64,000 nucleotides of DNA, taken from NCBI GenBank assembly GCA_036502625.1, contig DASXYG010000121.1:1-64000 (forward strand), given 5' to 3'. This document shows, in pieces, positions 50,999 through 59,908 of this stretch. Below the pieces are notes generated by a model that made no database searches, was not told the DNA's origin, and saw only the letters and a program-made list of their open reading frames with translations. The stretch is from DASXYG01 sp036502625 (GTDB lineage: Bacteria > Actinomycetota > Actinomycetes > Streptosporangiales > Streptosporangiaceae). Each line of letters starts with the position of its first letter. The first letter of the stretch is position 1. The translations under genes and the position numbers were made by a program.

Positions 50999-51853
50999 AT
51001 GGACACACGTACGGGAACCCTGGACGTCCCCGGGGCGACGCTCTACTACGAGGCGCGCGGCACCGGTCCGGTGCTGCTGATGATCCCCGGCGGCAGCGGC
51101 GACCTCGCGCCGTACGCCACGGTCGCCGCCGCGCTCGCGGACCGCCGCACGGTGGTCGCGTACGAGCGGCGCGGCTTCTCCCGCAGCACGCTGGACCGGC
51201 CGCTGACGCCCGACGACGACGCCACGCGGGTCGCGACCGACGCCGACGACGCCGCGCGGCTGCTCGCCCACCTGGCCGACGCGCCCGCGGACGTCTTCGG
51301 CTCCAGCTCGGGCGCCGTCGTCGCGCTCGACCTGATGGCCCGCCATCCGGAGACGGTGCGGCTGCTGCTGCCGCACGAGGCGCCCGTCCTGACGCTGCTA
51401 CCGGACCGCGACGACCTGGCGAAGATGCTCGACGGCGTGTACGGCACGTACCTCGCGTCCGGCGTCGGGCCCGCGATGGCCGAGTTCGGCGCCGCCGTGT
51501 TCGGCCACGCGGGCAGCCCCGCACCCGGCGGCGGGGCTGGTGGCGGCGCGCCGTCGCCGGAGATGGCGGAGATGGCCGCGCGCGTGCAGGTGAACCTGCC
51601 GTTCTGGATGGAGCACGAGCTGCGGACGTACCCCCGCTACCCGGTCGACGCCGACGCCCTGCGCGCCGTCGCCGACCGCATCGTCCCCCTGTGCGGCCAC
51701 GACTCCCGCGGCCAGTTCCCGTACCGCGCGAACGCCGCCGTCGCCGACCTGCTCGCCCGCCCGGTCACCGAGACCCCCGGCGGCCACGTCGGCTACATCA
51801 CCCACCCGGACACGTTCCCACCCGCCCTCGCCGAGGCGCTGGCCGGCGCGTGA
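50999..51853 (+). CDS. Alpha/beta hydrolase
   Basis: A 284-residue serine hydrolase. The oxyanion strand is LLMIPGGSGDLAPY, the nucleophile elbow GSSSGAVVALDL and the C-terminal histidine lies in ETPGGHVGYI. The ATG at 50999 has a GGGAG site nine bases upstream. A second ATG at 50969 overlaps the monooxygenase stop (ATGA) and would add ten residues; either may be used. The acid residue of the triad is not assigned with confidence. It probably acts on the product of the preceding monooxygenase. Confidence 0.85.
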   Translation: MDTRTGTLDVPGATLYYEARGTGPVLLMIPGGSGDLAPYATVAAALADRRTVVAYERRGFSRSTLDRPLTPDDDATRVATDADDAARLLAHLADAPADVFGSSSGAVVALDLMARHPETVRLLLPHEAPVLTLLPDRDDLAKMLDGVYGTYLASGVGPAMAEFGAAVFGHAGSPAPGGGAGGGAPSPEMAEMAARVQVNLPFWMEHELRTYPRYPVDADALRAVADRIVPLCGHDSRGQFPYRANAAVADLLARPVTETPGGHVGYITHPDTFPPALAEALAGA

Positions 51854-51962
51854 CCCGCGGCGCGGCGGGAATGTCCGGCCCGGGTGGAAGACTCACGCGC
51901 CCCCCGACCGGGAGATCCCCGTGGTCGTGCTGGAACCCGACGCGTGACGCGATCGCCGGGGG

Positions 51963-53222
51963 TCAGCCGCCGGTGACGTCGGAGAGGACCTCCTCTACGT
52001 GGGTCAGCGTGGCGCCGATCCACGGGAGGGCGAGTGGTTCGGAGGCGGCGAGTGCCGCCTCGCGCTGTTCCGGGGTCTCGCCGTACAGGAGTCCGGTGGC
52101 GACGCGCAGCCGCAGGGCGGCCGGCTCCTCGCCGAAGGCGCTCGCGGGGAGTACGCCCAGGCCGTAGCGGCTCATCAGCAGCGCGGCGAGCTCGGCGCCG
52201 GTGTGCACACCGTGGTCGAGGGCGAGGCTGCCGCGCCACGTCTCGAAGTCCGGGTACTGGTAGAACGCCGCCTGCGGTGGGGCGAGCGCCGCCTTCGCCG
52301 CGCGGAACCGGTCGGCCACGGCGCCGGCCACGATGCGGTGCAGCCGCCGCGACCTGGCGACGTGGCCGGTGAGCTCGGTCGGCTCCCCGAAGGCGTACGC
52401 CGCGACCTGCTGGATCGGCGCCGACGGGCAGGACCAGATCTCGCTGGCGATGCCGAGCAGCTTCGCGCGCAGGTCGATGCCCAGCGGCCCGTCCGGCAGC
52501 CGGGCCACGCCGAGCCGCCAGCCGCCGAGCGCGAGGCTCTTGCTCAGCGCGGTCGTCACCACCGTGCGCTCGGGCGCGTACTCCGCCGGGCTCGCGAACG
52601 CCGCGCCGTCGTCGTAGACGAGGTCGCGGTAGATCTCGTCCGCGATGATCACCAGGTCGAGCGCCCGCGCCACCTCGGTGAGGCGGTACACCGTCGCCGG
52701 GGTGGCCAGCGTGCCCGTGGGGTTGTCGGGCAGCGTCACCACGACGCTGTTGACCGTCCGCCCGGCGGCGCGCGCCCGCGTGACGGCGGCGGCCATGGCG
52801 TCCGGGTCGGGCACGCCGCCCTCGCCGGGCGCGGTCGGTACGAACAGCGGGTCGCGGCCGATGAGCTGCGACTGCGCGGCGTAGCTCACCCAGCTCGGGC
52901 ACGGCACGACCACGTCGCCGTCGAGCGCGAGCAGCAGGCCGTACAGCAGCGGCTTGCTCCCCGGCCCGGCGACCACGAGATCCGGGTCGGTGGACAGGCC
53001 GCGCCGCTCCCAGTAGCCGGCCGCGGCGCGGCGTACGTCGACGGACCCGGCGACGGGCCCGTACGCGCCGCGCCCGACCGCCGCCGCGAGCTGCGCGCGC
53101 AGCGCCGGGTGCACCGGGAGCCCCGCCTCGCCGAACCCCAGCGGCAGCACGGGCTTGCCCTGTCGCCTCCTCTCGTCGAGGGCCTCGTTCACGGCGAGGG
53201 TGGCGGACACGGCTACTGACAT
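51963..53222 (-). CDS. Pyridoxal phosphate-dependent aminotransferase (class I/II)
   Basis: A 419-residue fold type I aminotransferase. It has GRGAYGPVAGSVDVRRAAAG near 50-70, the PLP-contact NPTG in PDNPTGTLA, the aspartate in IIADEIYRDLVYD and the Schiff-base lysine in TTALSKSLALGGWRLG. Substrates of close relatives include aspartate, aromatic amino acids and alanine. It is divergent from a LysR regulator, with a perfect palindrome between them, and so is probably LysR-controlled. The ATG follows GGGAG. Confidence 0.9.
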   Translation of the reverse strand: MSVAVSATLAVNEALDERRRQGKPVLPLGFGEAGLPVHPALRAQLAAAVGRGAYGPVAGSVDVRRAAAGYWERRGLSTDPDLVVAGPGSKPLLYGLLLALDGDVVVPCPSWVSYAAQSQLIGRDPLFVPTAPGEGGVPDPDAMAAAVTRARAAGRTVNSVVVTLPDNPTGTLATPATVYRLTEVARALDLVIIADEIYRDLVYDDGAAFASPAEYAPERTVVTTALSKSLALGGWRLGVARLPDGPLGIDLRAKLLGIASEIWSCPSAPIQQVAAYAFGEPTELTGHVARSRRLHRIVAGAVADRFRAAKAALAPPQAAFYQYPDFETWRGSLALDHGVHTGAELAALLMSRYGLGVLPASAFGEEPAALRLRVATGLLYGETPEQREAALAASEPLALPWIGATLTHVEEVLSDVTGG

Positions 53223-53265
53223 GAGGGCTCCCACGGTGCGGGGACTTCGGGGCGGACGTTCCGGC

Positions 53266-53283
53266 TGCGCAACATGTTGCGCA
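53266..53283. promoter_or_regulatory. LysR-type operator
   Basis: TGCGCAACATGTTGCGCA is an 18-bp perfect palindrome, followed by a further half GCAACGTG. It lies 43 bases from the aminotransferase start and 73 from the LysR start. The T-N11-A pattern of LysR boxes is met within it. Confidence 0.75.
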
Positions 53284-53356
53284 ACGTGTCCAACGTAGGA
53301 ACGCCACAACCATCACCGCAAGCGAGGCTTTACGACGCTGAGGGTAAGCTGATCTG

Positions 53357-54301
53357 ATGCTGGACCTGCGCCGCCTCCGGCTGCTCCGCGAATTCCGCCA
53401 GCGCGGCTCCATCGCGGCCACCGCCGCCGCGCTCGGCTACACGCCCTCGGCGGTGTCCCAGCAGCTCGCCGCCCTGGAACGCGAGGCGGGCGCGCCGCTG
53501 CTCGACCGTACGGCCCGCAGCGCCGAGCTGACCGACTCCGGCCGCACCCTCGCGGCGTACGCCGACCAGATCCTCGAACTCGTCGAGCAGGCCGAGGCCG
53601 ACCTCTCCGCGCTCAGCACCGAGCCCACCGGCCGCGTCGTCGTCAGCGCGTTCCCGACCGCGTCCGTCGCCTTCGCCCCCACGCTGGCGCACGGCCTCAA
53701 CGAGTACCCGGGGCTGAGCCTGTCGCTGCGGCAGACCGGTCCCGGCGCGGGCCTGCCGCTGGTCAGGTCCGCCGAGGTGGACATCGCGCTGATCGACGAC
53801 TGGACCGGCTGGCTGGCCACCCGCGACGACGGCGCGCTGCGGTTCTTCCACCTGATGCGCGACCCCCTGGTGCTGGTCGTGCCGCCGGACCACCCGCTGG
53901 CCGACCGGAGCGCGCGGCTGGACCTCAGGCGGCTGCGCGAGGAGCCGTGGCTGTCCACCCCGGCCGGCGAGCCGTCACGGCAGGCGGTCGACCGGCTGCT
54001 CGCCGGGGTCGGCGGCGCGCTCCCGGTGCCCTGGGAGTTCGAGGGGCTGAACACGATCCTCGGGCTCGTCGCGCGCGGCATGGGCGTGGCCGTCGTGCCG
54101 ACGCTCGCGCTCGCCGCGGGCGGGCAGGACATCGCCGTACGCCCGCTGCCCGACCCCTCCATGGGCCGCGACGTCTACGCGGTCGTGCGCGCGTCCAGCG
54201 TCCGCCGCCCGTCGGTGTCGGTCGTCCTCCAGGCCATCCACGCCGCCGCGGCCGCCGCCGCGCCGCCACCGCGGCGGCGCCGTCAGCGGCGGCAGGCGTA
54301 G
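53357..54301 (+). CDS. LysR-family transcriptional regulator
   Basis: A 314-residue regulator. The N-terminal winged helix reads LRRLRLLREFRQRGSIAATA, LGYTPSAVSQQLAALEREAG, and a periplasmic-binding-protein-like effector domain follows (VVVSAFPTASVAFAP, DPLVLVVPPDHPLA, GLVARGMGVAVVPTLAL). Alanine- and arginine-rich residues close the C terminus. It is divergent from the aminotransferase gene it probably controls. Its 3' end overlaps the convergent dehydrogenase gene by 19 bases. Confidence 0.92.
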   Translation: MLDLRRLRLLREFRQRGSIAATAAALGYTPSAVSQQLAALEREAGAPLLDRTARSAELTDSGRTLAAYADQILELVEQAEADLSALSTEPTGRVVVSAFPTASVAFAPTLAHGLNEYPGLSLSLRQTGPGAGLPLVRSAEVDIALIDDWTGWLATRDDGALRFFHLMRDPLVLVVPPDHPLADRSARLDLRRLREEPWLSTPAGEPSRQAVDRLLAGVGGALPVPWEFEGLNTILGLVARGMGVAVVPTLALAAGGQDIAVRPLPDPSMGRDVYAVVRASSVRRPSVSVVLQAIHAAAAAAAPPPRRRRQRRQA

Positions 54302-55134
54302 TACATCGCGGCCATGTCGTCGTCGCCGTAGCCGAGGCGCACGGTGGTGTCGAGGTGGTCGAGCGCCGCGCGCATGCCGCCGAGGTCGGCCCCGTCGCCC
54401 GCGGCGTCGAGCACCAGCCGCGCGTCCTTGGCGGCCAGCTTCGCCGGGAAGCTCGGCGGGAACGCGCGGCTCATCATCGCCTCGGCCTTGACGTGCGTGT
54501 ACGGCGAGTCGGTCGGCCCGCCGGCGATCGCCTGCAGGAACAGGTGCGGGTCCACGCCGAGCGTCTCCGCCAGCGCCACCGACTCCGCCGTGCCCTGGGT
54601 GATGGCCAGCACCCACGAGTTGACGACCAGCTTCAGCCGCGTGCCCCCGCCCGCCTCGCCCAGCCGCAGCGTGCGCCCGCCGACCGCGGCGAACACCGGA
54701 TCGCCCCTGTCCAGCGCCTCCTCGGGGCCGGACGCGAGGACCACGAGCGACCCCGTACGCGCGGGCGCCGTCGTGCCGAGCACCGGCGCGTCGACGAACG
54801 GCACGCCCGCGTCCGCGGCCAGCGCGGCGAGCCGCTCGGTGTATTCGAGGCCGACCGTGCTCATCTGGAGCCACACCCCGCCCGGCGCCAGCGCGCGCAG
54901 CACGCCCGCGTCCACGACGTCCTCCACCGTGGGCCCGTCGCTGAGCATCGTGACCAGCAGGTCCGCCCCGTCGGCGGCCTCAGCGGGGGTGGCGGCGACG
55001 GCCGCGCCGTGCTCCGTCAGCGGGCGCGCCTTGTCGGCCGTACGGTTCCACGCCCGTACGGGCATCCCCGCGTCGGCGATGTTGGCGGCCATGGGCAACC
55101 CCATCAGGCCGGTGCCGAGAAACGCCACAGTCAT
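54283..55134 (-). CDS. NAD(P)-dependent beta-hydroxyacid dehydrogenase family protein
   Basis: A 283-residue member of the 3-hydroxyisobutyrate/6-phosphogluconate dehydrogenase superfamily. The N-terminal Rossmann motif is VAFLGTGLMGLPMAANI. The substrate motif is VDAPVLGTTAPARTGSL (normally D-A-P-V-S-G). The catalytic lysine lies in GTRLKLVVNSW, and AKDARLVLDAA near the C terminus is family-typical. In the canonical family Gly follows Ser; here VLGT replaces VSGG, as in glyoxylate/succinic semialdehyde reductase-like or imine reductase-like branches. An imine reductase role cannot be excluded. Confidence 0.85.
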   Translation of the reverse strand: MTVAFLGTGLMGLPMAANIADAGMPVRAWNRTADKARPLTEHGAAVAATPAEAADGADLLVTMLSDGPTVEDVVDAGVLRALAPGGVWLQMSTVGLEYTERLAALAADAGVPFVDAPVLGTTAPARTGSLVVLASGPEEALDRGDPVFAAVGGRTLRLGEAGGGTRLKLVVNSWVLAITQGTAESVALAETLGVDPHLFLQAIAGGPTDSPYTHVKAEAMMSRAFPPSFPAKLAAKDARLVLDAAGDGADLGGMRAALDHLDTTVRLGYGDDDMAAMYYACRR

Positions 55135-55195
55135 CGGTGGTCCCTCCGGTCGGATCGTCTCCGGTGGGCACCGTACCCGCCCGCGCGGCGCGCGA

Positions 55196-55333
55196 TCATG
55201 CGAGATCGCGGCGCAGGTGCGAGGCGCTCGCCGACGCCGGGTGCGCCAGGAGCCCGGCGGGCGTGCAGGCGTACTGCTCGATGACCAGCACGGTGTTGCC
55301 GCCGCCGACCAGCCGGTCCATGAAGTCCATCAG
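55196..55333 (-). pseudogene. Remnant of a UvrA-like ATPase
   Basis: On the minus strand, LMDFMDRLVGGGNTVLVIEQ closely resembles the segment of UvrA-type excinuclease/drug-resistance ATPases that usually reads L(L/D)xLDRLVDxGNTVVVIEH. It runs directly into TPAGLLAHPASASASHLRRD, resembling the family's C-terminal TPEELAxxPxSxTGRxL. The ADWVIDLGPGAG block that should lie between is missing, and nothing upstream matches the rest of the protein. This is therefore a decayed fragment with an internal deletion. The rest of 55135-55473 holds no gene apart from the start region of the kinase. Confidence 0.65.
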
Positions 55334-55473
55334 TCCCGCGACGTCGCGTCCTCGCGCTCGACCTGCGGTCACCGTCGCCGAGCCGCCTCTCCCCCGCGCG
55401 AGGGAGATCCGCGGCGCGCGGTCCATTCCGCGGCGGGACGCGCGGCGGCGGCGCGCCGTGCCAGGATCGGGGT

Positions 55474-56721
55474 ATGTCCGCGCGTTCGCTGATCGCGCCG
55501 CTGACCTCGGGCGCCACGTGGCGGCGGTGGGCGTACCTCATCCTCGGCGGCGCGGTCGCCTGGCCGTACGTCGTGGCCGGGCTGGTGCTCGCCGCGGTCG
55601 CCGAGCAGCGGCTGCACAGCCCGCTCCTGGCCTGGGTGCTCGCGGTGTTCTGCATCGTGGTGCTGCCGGTGCTGACCGCGTTCGTCCCGGCGCTGCGCTC
55701 CCTGGAGGGCGGCGCGGCGCGGAAGATGCTGGGCGGCCCGATCGCCGACCACAAGGTCGGCAACGCCGCCACCTGGCCGGACCGCTTCCGTACGGCCGGG
55801 TGGTTCTACACCCACCTGTTCATCGGCGCGATCGTCTGCACGCTCACGATGATCGTCCCGACGGCCGCGCTCGGCCTGATCCTGACCACGATCACCGGCG
55901 ACCCGCCGTCGCTCGGCATCGAGACCCTCGCGCCGCTGGACATCCTGCGCGGCCCGGCCGCCCCGGTGACCGCCGTCGTGTCGATCGTCGCGCTGGTCTA
56001 CGCGGTGGCCGCGCTCGGCGCGATCGCGTCGATCTTCGCGCCCGCGCTGCTCGGCCCGTCCGACGCCGAATGGCAGGCCGAGCTGGCCCGCCGCACCGAA
56101 CGCCTCGCCGAGCGCAACCGCCTGGCCCGCGAGCTGCACGACTCCGTGGGCCACAGCCTCAGCGTCGTGACGATCCAGGCGGGCGCCGCCGCGCGCGTGC
56201 TCGACGCCGACCCCACGTTCGCGAAGCAGGCGCTGTCGGCCATCGAGGAGTCCGCGCGTACCGCCCTGGCCGACCTCGACCACGTCCTCGGCGTCCTCAG
56301 GGAGGACCCCCAGTCCACCACGCCGCAGCCCACGCTCGACGAGCTCGGCGAGCTGGTGAAGTCCACCCGGCTGGCGGGCGTGAAGGTGCGCACCGACGTC
56401 ACGGCCGACCTCGGCCGGGTGCCGCCCGCCGTGTCGCGCGAGGCGTACCGCATCGTGCAGGAGGGCCTGACGAACGTGCTGCGCCACGCCGGGAAGGTAC
56501 CGGTCGACCTGCGCCTGTCCGTCGACGCCGACGAGTTGGAGCTGGACATGACGAACCCGCTGACGCCCGGCCACCGGTCGCCGCGCGGCGGCCACGGGGG
56601 CGGCCGCGGCCTGCCCGGCATGCGCGAGCGCGTCGCCGTGCTGCGCGGCTCGATGATCGCCGGGCCCGACGACGGCCAGTGGACGGTCGCCGTGCGCCTG
56701 CCGCTCAAGGCGACCCGGTGA
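55474..56721 (+). CDS. NarL-type sensor histidine kinase
   Basis: A 415-residue membrane kinase. Four or more helices in the first 180 residues (for example AYLILGGAVAWPYVVAGLVL) sense or anchor. A HisKA_3 dimerisation segment follows with the phospho-acceptor His222 in ARELHDSVGHSLSVV. The ATP-binding domain contains EAYRIVQEGLTNVLRHAG (N box) and GRGLPGMRERV (G box). It phosphorylates the response regulator encoded by the next gene, with which its stop overlaps (GTGA). The signal is unknown. Confidence 0.92.
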   Translation: MSARSLIAPLTSGATWRRWAYLILGGAVAWPYVVAGLVLAAVAEQRLHSPLLAWVLAVFCIVVLPVLTAFVPALRSLEGGAARKMLGGPIADHKVGNAATWPDRFRTAGWFYTHLFIGAIVCTLTMIVPTAALGLILTTITGDPPSLGIETLAPLDILRGPAAPVTAVVSIVALVYAVAALGAIASIFAPALLGPSDAEWQAELARRTERLAERNRLARELHDSVGHSLSVVTIQAGAAARVLDADPTFAKQALSAIEESARTALADLDHVLGVLREDPQSTTPQPTLDELGELVKSTRLAGVKVRTDVTADLGRVPPAVSREAYRIVQEGLTNVLRHAGKVPVDLRLSVDADELELDMTNPLTPGHRSPRGGHGGGRGLPGMRERVAVLRGSMIAGPDDGQWTVAVRLPLKATR

Positions 56722-57380
56722 GCGCCGAGCCGCTGCGCGTCCTGCTGGTCGACGACGAATCGCTGATCCGCGCGGGCCTGCGCGCGATCGTCGACGCCGA
56801 GCCCGACATGACGGTCGTCGGCGAGGCGGGCGACGGCGCCGAGGCGATCCCCCAGGTCAACAGCCTCCGTCCGGACATCATCCTGATGGACGTCCGCATG
56901 CCCGCCGTCGACGGCATCCAGGCGACCCGCCGCATCCTCGACACCACGCCCGCGCCCGGGCCGAGGGTGATCGTCGTCACGACGTTCGAGAACGACGAGT
57001 ACGTCTACGACGCGCTGCGCGCCGGGGCGAGCGGCTTCCTGCTGAAACGCGCCAGGCCGGAGGAGATCGTCCAGGCCGTGCGCACGGTCAGCCAGGGCGA
57101 CTCCCTGCTGTTCCCGGCCGCCATCCGCAACCTCGCCGCCGCCCACCGCGACGACCCGCCCACGCCGCACGCCTGGCACGCCGCGCTGACCGAGCGCGAG
57201 GGCGACGTCCTGCGGCTGATGGCCAAGGGCCTGACCAACGCCGAGATCGGCGCGGAGCTGTTCGTGAGCCTCCAGACCGTGAAGACGCACGTCGGGAACG
57301 TCCTCGCGAAGCTCCAGGCCCGCGACCGCACCCAGGCGGTGATCTTCGCGTACGAGTCGGGCTTCATCATCCCCGGCTGA
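56718..57380 (+). CDS. NarL/LuxR-type response regulator
   Basis: A 220-residue DNA-binding regulator. The receiver domain has acidic pocket residues in LLVDDES, the phospho-acceptor Asp58 in IILMDVRMP and a conserved Lys in FLLKRARPEE. The C-terminal LuxR helix-turn-helix is LTEREGDVLRLMAKGLTNAE and VSLQTVKTHVGNVLAKL. It partners the overlapping kinase gene. Targets are not visible; the penicillin-binding protein gene lies 365 bases downstream. Confidence 0.94.
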   Translation: MSAEPLRVLLVDDESLIRAGLRAIVDAEPDMTVVGEAGDGAEAIPQVNSLRPDIILMDVRMPAVDGIQATRRILDTTPAPGPRVIVVTTFENDEYVYDALRAGASGFLLKRARPEEIVQAVRTVSQGDSLLFPAAIRNLAAAHRDDPPTPHAWHAALTEREGDVLRLMAKGLTNAEIGAELFVSLQTVKTHVGNVLAKLQARDRTQAVIFAYESGFIIPG

Positions 57381-57744
57381 CCCGCCGGCCGGCCGCCGTC
57401 CGCGCCCCGTTTCCGGAACGTTCCAGCGACATGCGGGCGCCGGGGAACAACCGCGGTAGATCATGAGTTACAGTGCAGTGGCCGGTGTGGTTCGTGCCCC
57501 CGGGCCTCAACTAAAGCCTTCACGGAATACCGGAAGCGGGGTCAGTCCCCGGTTCGCTTGGAGCCGTGTCGTGCCATTCGCCGAGAGGCGGCCGCCACAT
57601 CGGCCTGAACGTGTGGCCCTCGTCAGTTCGCTGGCGGGGGCCACAGTCATTTCCCCGGCCGTCGTCCACAGATCCCGGGGACCGGCGCAGATGCGCCGCT
57701 TACGCCCGGTACGCTCGTTCATTGGCCGTACGGGGAAGGACGCC
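57381..57744 (+). promoter_or_regulatory. Leader region of the penicillin-binding protein gene
   Basis: No gene is supported here. A perfect 10-bp palindrome GGAACGTTCC lies at 57415-57424. GGGGAAC at 57442-57448 and GTT at 57467-57469, 18 bases apart, resemble a group IV (ECF) sigma-factor promoter such as those of SigR/SigE, which often drive cell-envelope genes. If used, the leader would be about 270 bases. The open frame continues upstream from the chosen PBP start to 57463, but its composition is not protein-like. Confidence 0.35.
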
Positions 57745-59382
57745 TTGATCAACTTCAAGAGCCGCAAATTCGTGCTGATCACCGCGATCAGCCTCGTCGT
57801 GGTGGTGCTCGCCGGGGGCGGCGCGTACCTCCTGCTGCGCACCAAGGGATCGCCCGAGCAGGCGGCGAAGGACTTCCTCGCGGCCTGGCAGTCCGGCGAC
57901 ACCGCGGCCATGAAGAAGCAGGTCGCGCAGCCCCCCGCCGCGTTCGACACCGCTTACGCGCAGTTGCGCACCGGCCTCGGCGTGCAGGGCGTCAAGACCC
58001 AGCTCGGCAAGGTCACGAAGTCCGGCGACACGACCAGCGCGGCGTTCCACGTCACGCTGACGCTCAACGCCGTCGGCGCCTGGAGCTACGACGGGCGGCT
58101 CGACCTCACCGACTCCGACCGGCAGTGGCGGGTGAAGTGGTCCCCCGCGGCCATCCACCCCGGCCTCGCCGCCGGCCAGAAGCTCACGGTCGCCACCCGC
58201 TGGCCGCAGCGCGGCGCCATCCTCGCCGCCGACGGCACCCGGATGGACGCCGCGGGCGCCACCGGCTCCGTCCAGCAGCTCACCGGCTACGTCACCCCCG
58301 CCACGAAGAAGGACGTCAAGCGCCTCGGCGCGCCGTACAAACCGGGCGACGAGGTCGGCGTCGGCGGCATCCAGCAGCAGTACGAAACGCGCCTCGCCGG
58401 GAAGCCCACCGCGTCGATCACCATCGCGGACGCCTCGGGCAAGGCCGTCAAGACGGTCGGGCGCCTCCAGGGCCGCAACGGCACGGACGTCCGCACGTCC
58501 CTGTCGCCGAAGGCGCAGCACGCCGCGGCGGCCGCGATCATCTCCCAGAAGAAGCCCACCGCGCTGGTCGCGATCCGCCCGTCCACCGGCGAGGTCCTCG
58601 CGGTGGCGAACGTCCCCGGCGGCTTCAACCGCGCGCTGGTCGGCAACTACGCGCCCGGCTCCACGTTCAAGGTCGTCACGGCCGAGGCGCTGGCCAAGGC
58701 GGGCGTGACGCCGAGCACCACCGTGCAGTGCCCGAAGACGATCAACATCGGCGGCATGACCGTCCACAACTCCGAAGACGAGTCGTTCGGGCCGATCCCG
58801 TTCCGTACGGCGTTCGCGAAGTCCTGCAACACCGCCTTCGCGGGCACCACCAAGGCGAAGATCAGCGGCGCGCGGCTCAAGGCGGCCGCCCAGCTCTTCG
58901 GGTTCAACCAGCCGATGAACATCGGGCTCCCGGCCAACGGCGGCCGGTTCCCCTCGGTCGGCGACGACGCCGAGCTGGCCGCCGCGTCGTTCGGCCAGGG
59001 CAAGGTCACCGCGAACCCGCTGCAGATGGCCAGCGTCGCCGCCGGCGTCGGCGACGGCACGTGGCGCCCGCCGCACCTCGTCACCACGCCGAAGGTCGCG
59101 CAGAAGACCTCGCCGCACAAGCTGCCGTCCGGCGTCGACCAGCAGCTACGCGAGATGATGCGCGCCGTCGTGACGTCCGGCACGGCCGCGGGCTCGGGGC
59201 TGCCGAGCGGCACGTACGGCAAGACCGGAACGGCCGAATACGGCACCGGCAAGAACCCGCCGACGCACGCCTGGTTCACCGCCTACCGGGGCGACGTCGC
59301 GATGGCCGTGGTCGTGGAGGGCGGCGGCTTCGGCGGCAAGGTGGCCGCGCCGATCGCCGCGAAGTTCTTCAAGGGGCTGTGA
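57745..59382 (+). CDS. Penicillin-binding protein (MecA_N/transpeptidase)
   Basis: A 545-residue peptidoglycan transpeptidase. After a basic start and one membrane anchor (KFVLITAISLVVVVLAGGG), an NTF2-like MecA_N domain (about 40-140) precedes the dimerisation region. The transpeptidase domain carries the active Ser306 in GSTFKVV (SxxK), SCN at 360-362 (SxN) and KTGTAE at 493-498 (KTG). It cross-links cell-wall peptides outside the membrane. The TTG at 57745 was chosen for its GGAAGGA site; an ATG at 57691 would add 18 residues. MecA_N-type proteins in actinobacteria are usually non-essential elongation or stress PBPs. Confidence 0.9.
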   Translation: MINFKSRKFVLITAISLVVVVLAGGGAYLLLRTKGSPEQAAKDFLAAWQSGDTAAMKKQVAQPPAAFDTAYAQLRTGLGVQGVKTQLGKVTKSGDTTSAAFHVTLTLNAVGAWSYDGRLDLTDSDRQWRVKWSPAAIHPGLAAGQKLTVATRWPQRGAILAADGTRMDAAGATGSVQQLTGYVTPATKKDVKRLGAPYKPGDEVGVGGIQQQYETRLAGKPTASITIADASGKAVKTVGRLQGRNGTDVRTSLSPKAQHAAAAAIISQKKPTALVAIRPSTGEVLAVANVPGGFNRALVGNYAPGSTFKVVTAEALAKAGVTPSTTVQCPKTINIGGMTVHNSEDESFGPIPFRTAFAKSCNTAFAGTTKAKISGARLKAAAQLFGFNQPMNIGLPANGGRFPSVGDDAELAAASFGQGKVTANPLQMASVAAGVGDGTWRPPHLVTTPKVAQKTSPHKLPSGVDQQLREMMRAVVTSGTAAGSGLPSGTYGKTGTAEYGTGKNPPTHAWFTAYRGDVAMAVVVEGGGFGGKVAAPIAAKFFKGL

Positions 59383-59417
59383 CCGGCGTACGGCCGTGGT
59401 GCCGTACGCCCGCCGGG

Positions 59418-59753
59418 TCACCGGCTGGGTTCGTGCTGCGGCAGCGGCGCCCGGATGTTCGGCTCGGTGTTGACCGGGGCGGCCGACGTGGTGCCGCGGC
59501 CGGTGGTCTGCGCCGGGCGGTGGCGTGAGGAATTGAGGACCGCCGCGTAGACCGCGACGAGGATGCCGATCACGAAGACGGCGATCATCACGAGCGCGGT
59601 CACACGGACCAGCGCGCGGCGCCGCTCGTCGCGGTCGGCCCGGCGCCGGCGCAGGCCGAACGTCGTCAGGCGCGTGGCCAGCGACGGGTCATCGCGGGTG
59701 ATCTGCTGTTCGATCTCGGCGAGAATTCGCTGTTCATCCATCGACAAGGCCAT
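59418..59753 (-). CDS. DUF3040 domain membrane protein
   Basis: A 111-residue protein. The N-terminal motif MDEQRILAEIEQQI and DDPSLATRL are typical of DUF3040, an actinobacterial family of small membrane proteins of unknown function. A single transmembrane helix (ALVMIAVFVIGILVAVYAAV) follows. The ATG at 59753 is preceded by GGGAGG. The C-terminal tail is rich in Pro and Thr. It is convergent with the PBP gene and divergent from the radical SAM gene. Confidence 0.85.
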   Translation of the reverse strand: MALSMDEQRILAEIEQQITRDDPSLATRLTTFGLRRRRADRDERRRALVRVTALVMIAVFVIGILVAVYAAVLNSSRHRPAQTTGRGTTSAAPVNTEPNIRAPLPQHEPSR

Positions 59754-59908
59754 ACCGCACCTCCCGGACCACACCTCTTACCTGATGGCGTATCACGCGC
59801 CCGCCACGCCGCGCGAGACCTCGCGTCACGTATTACCCACCGTGGCCGCCTCCGTAGCCCCGGAAAACGGCTTGCGATCATTCGAACGCGTGTTCTAGTG
59901 TCGCGATC

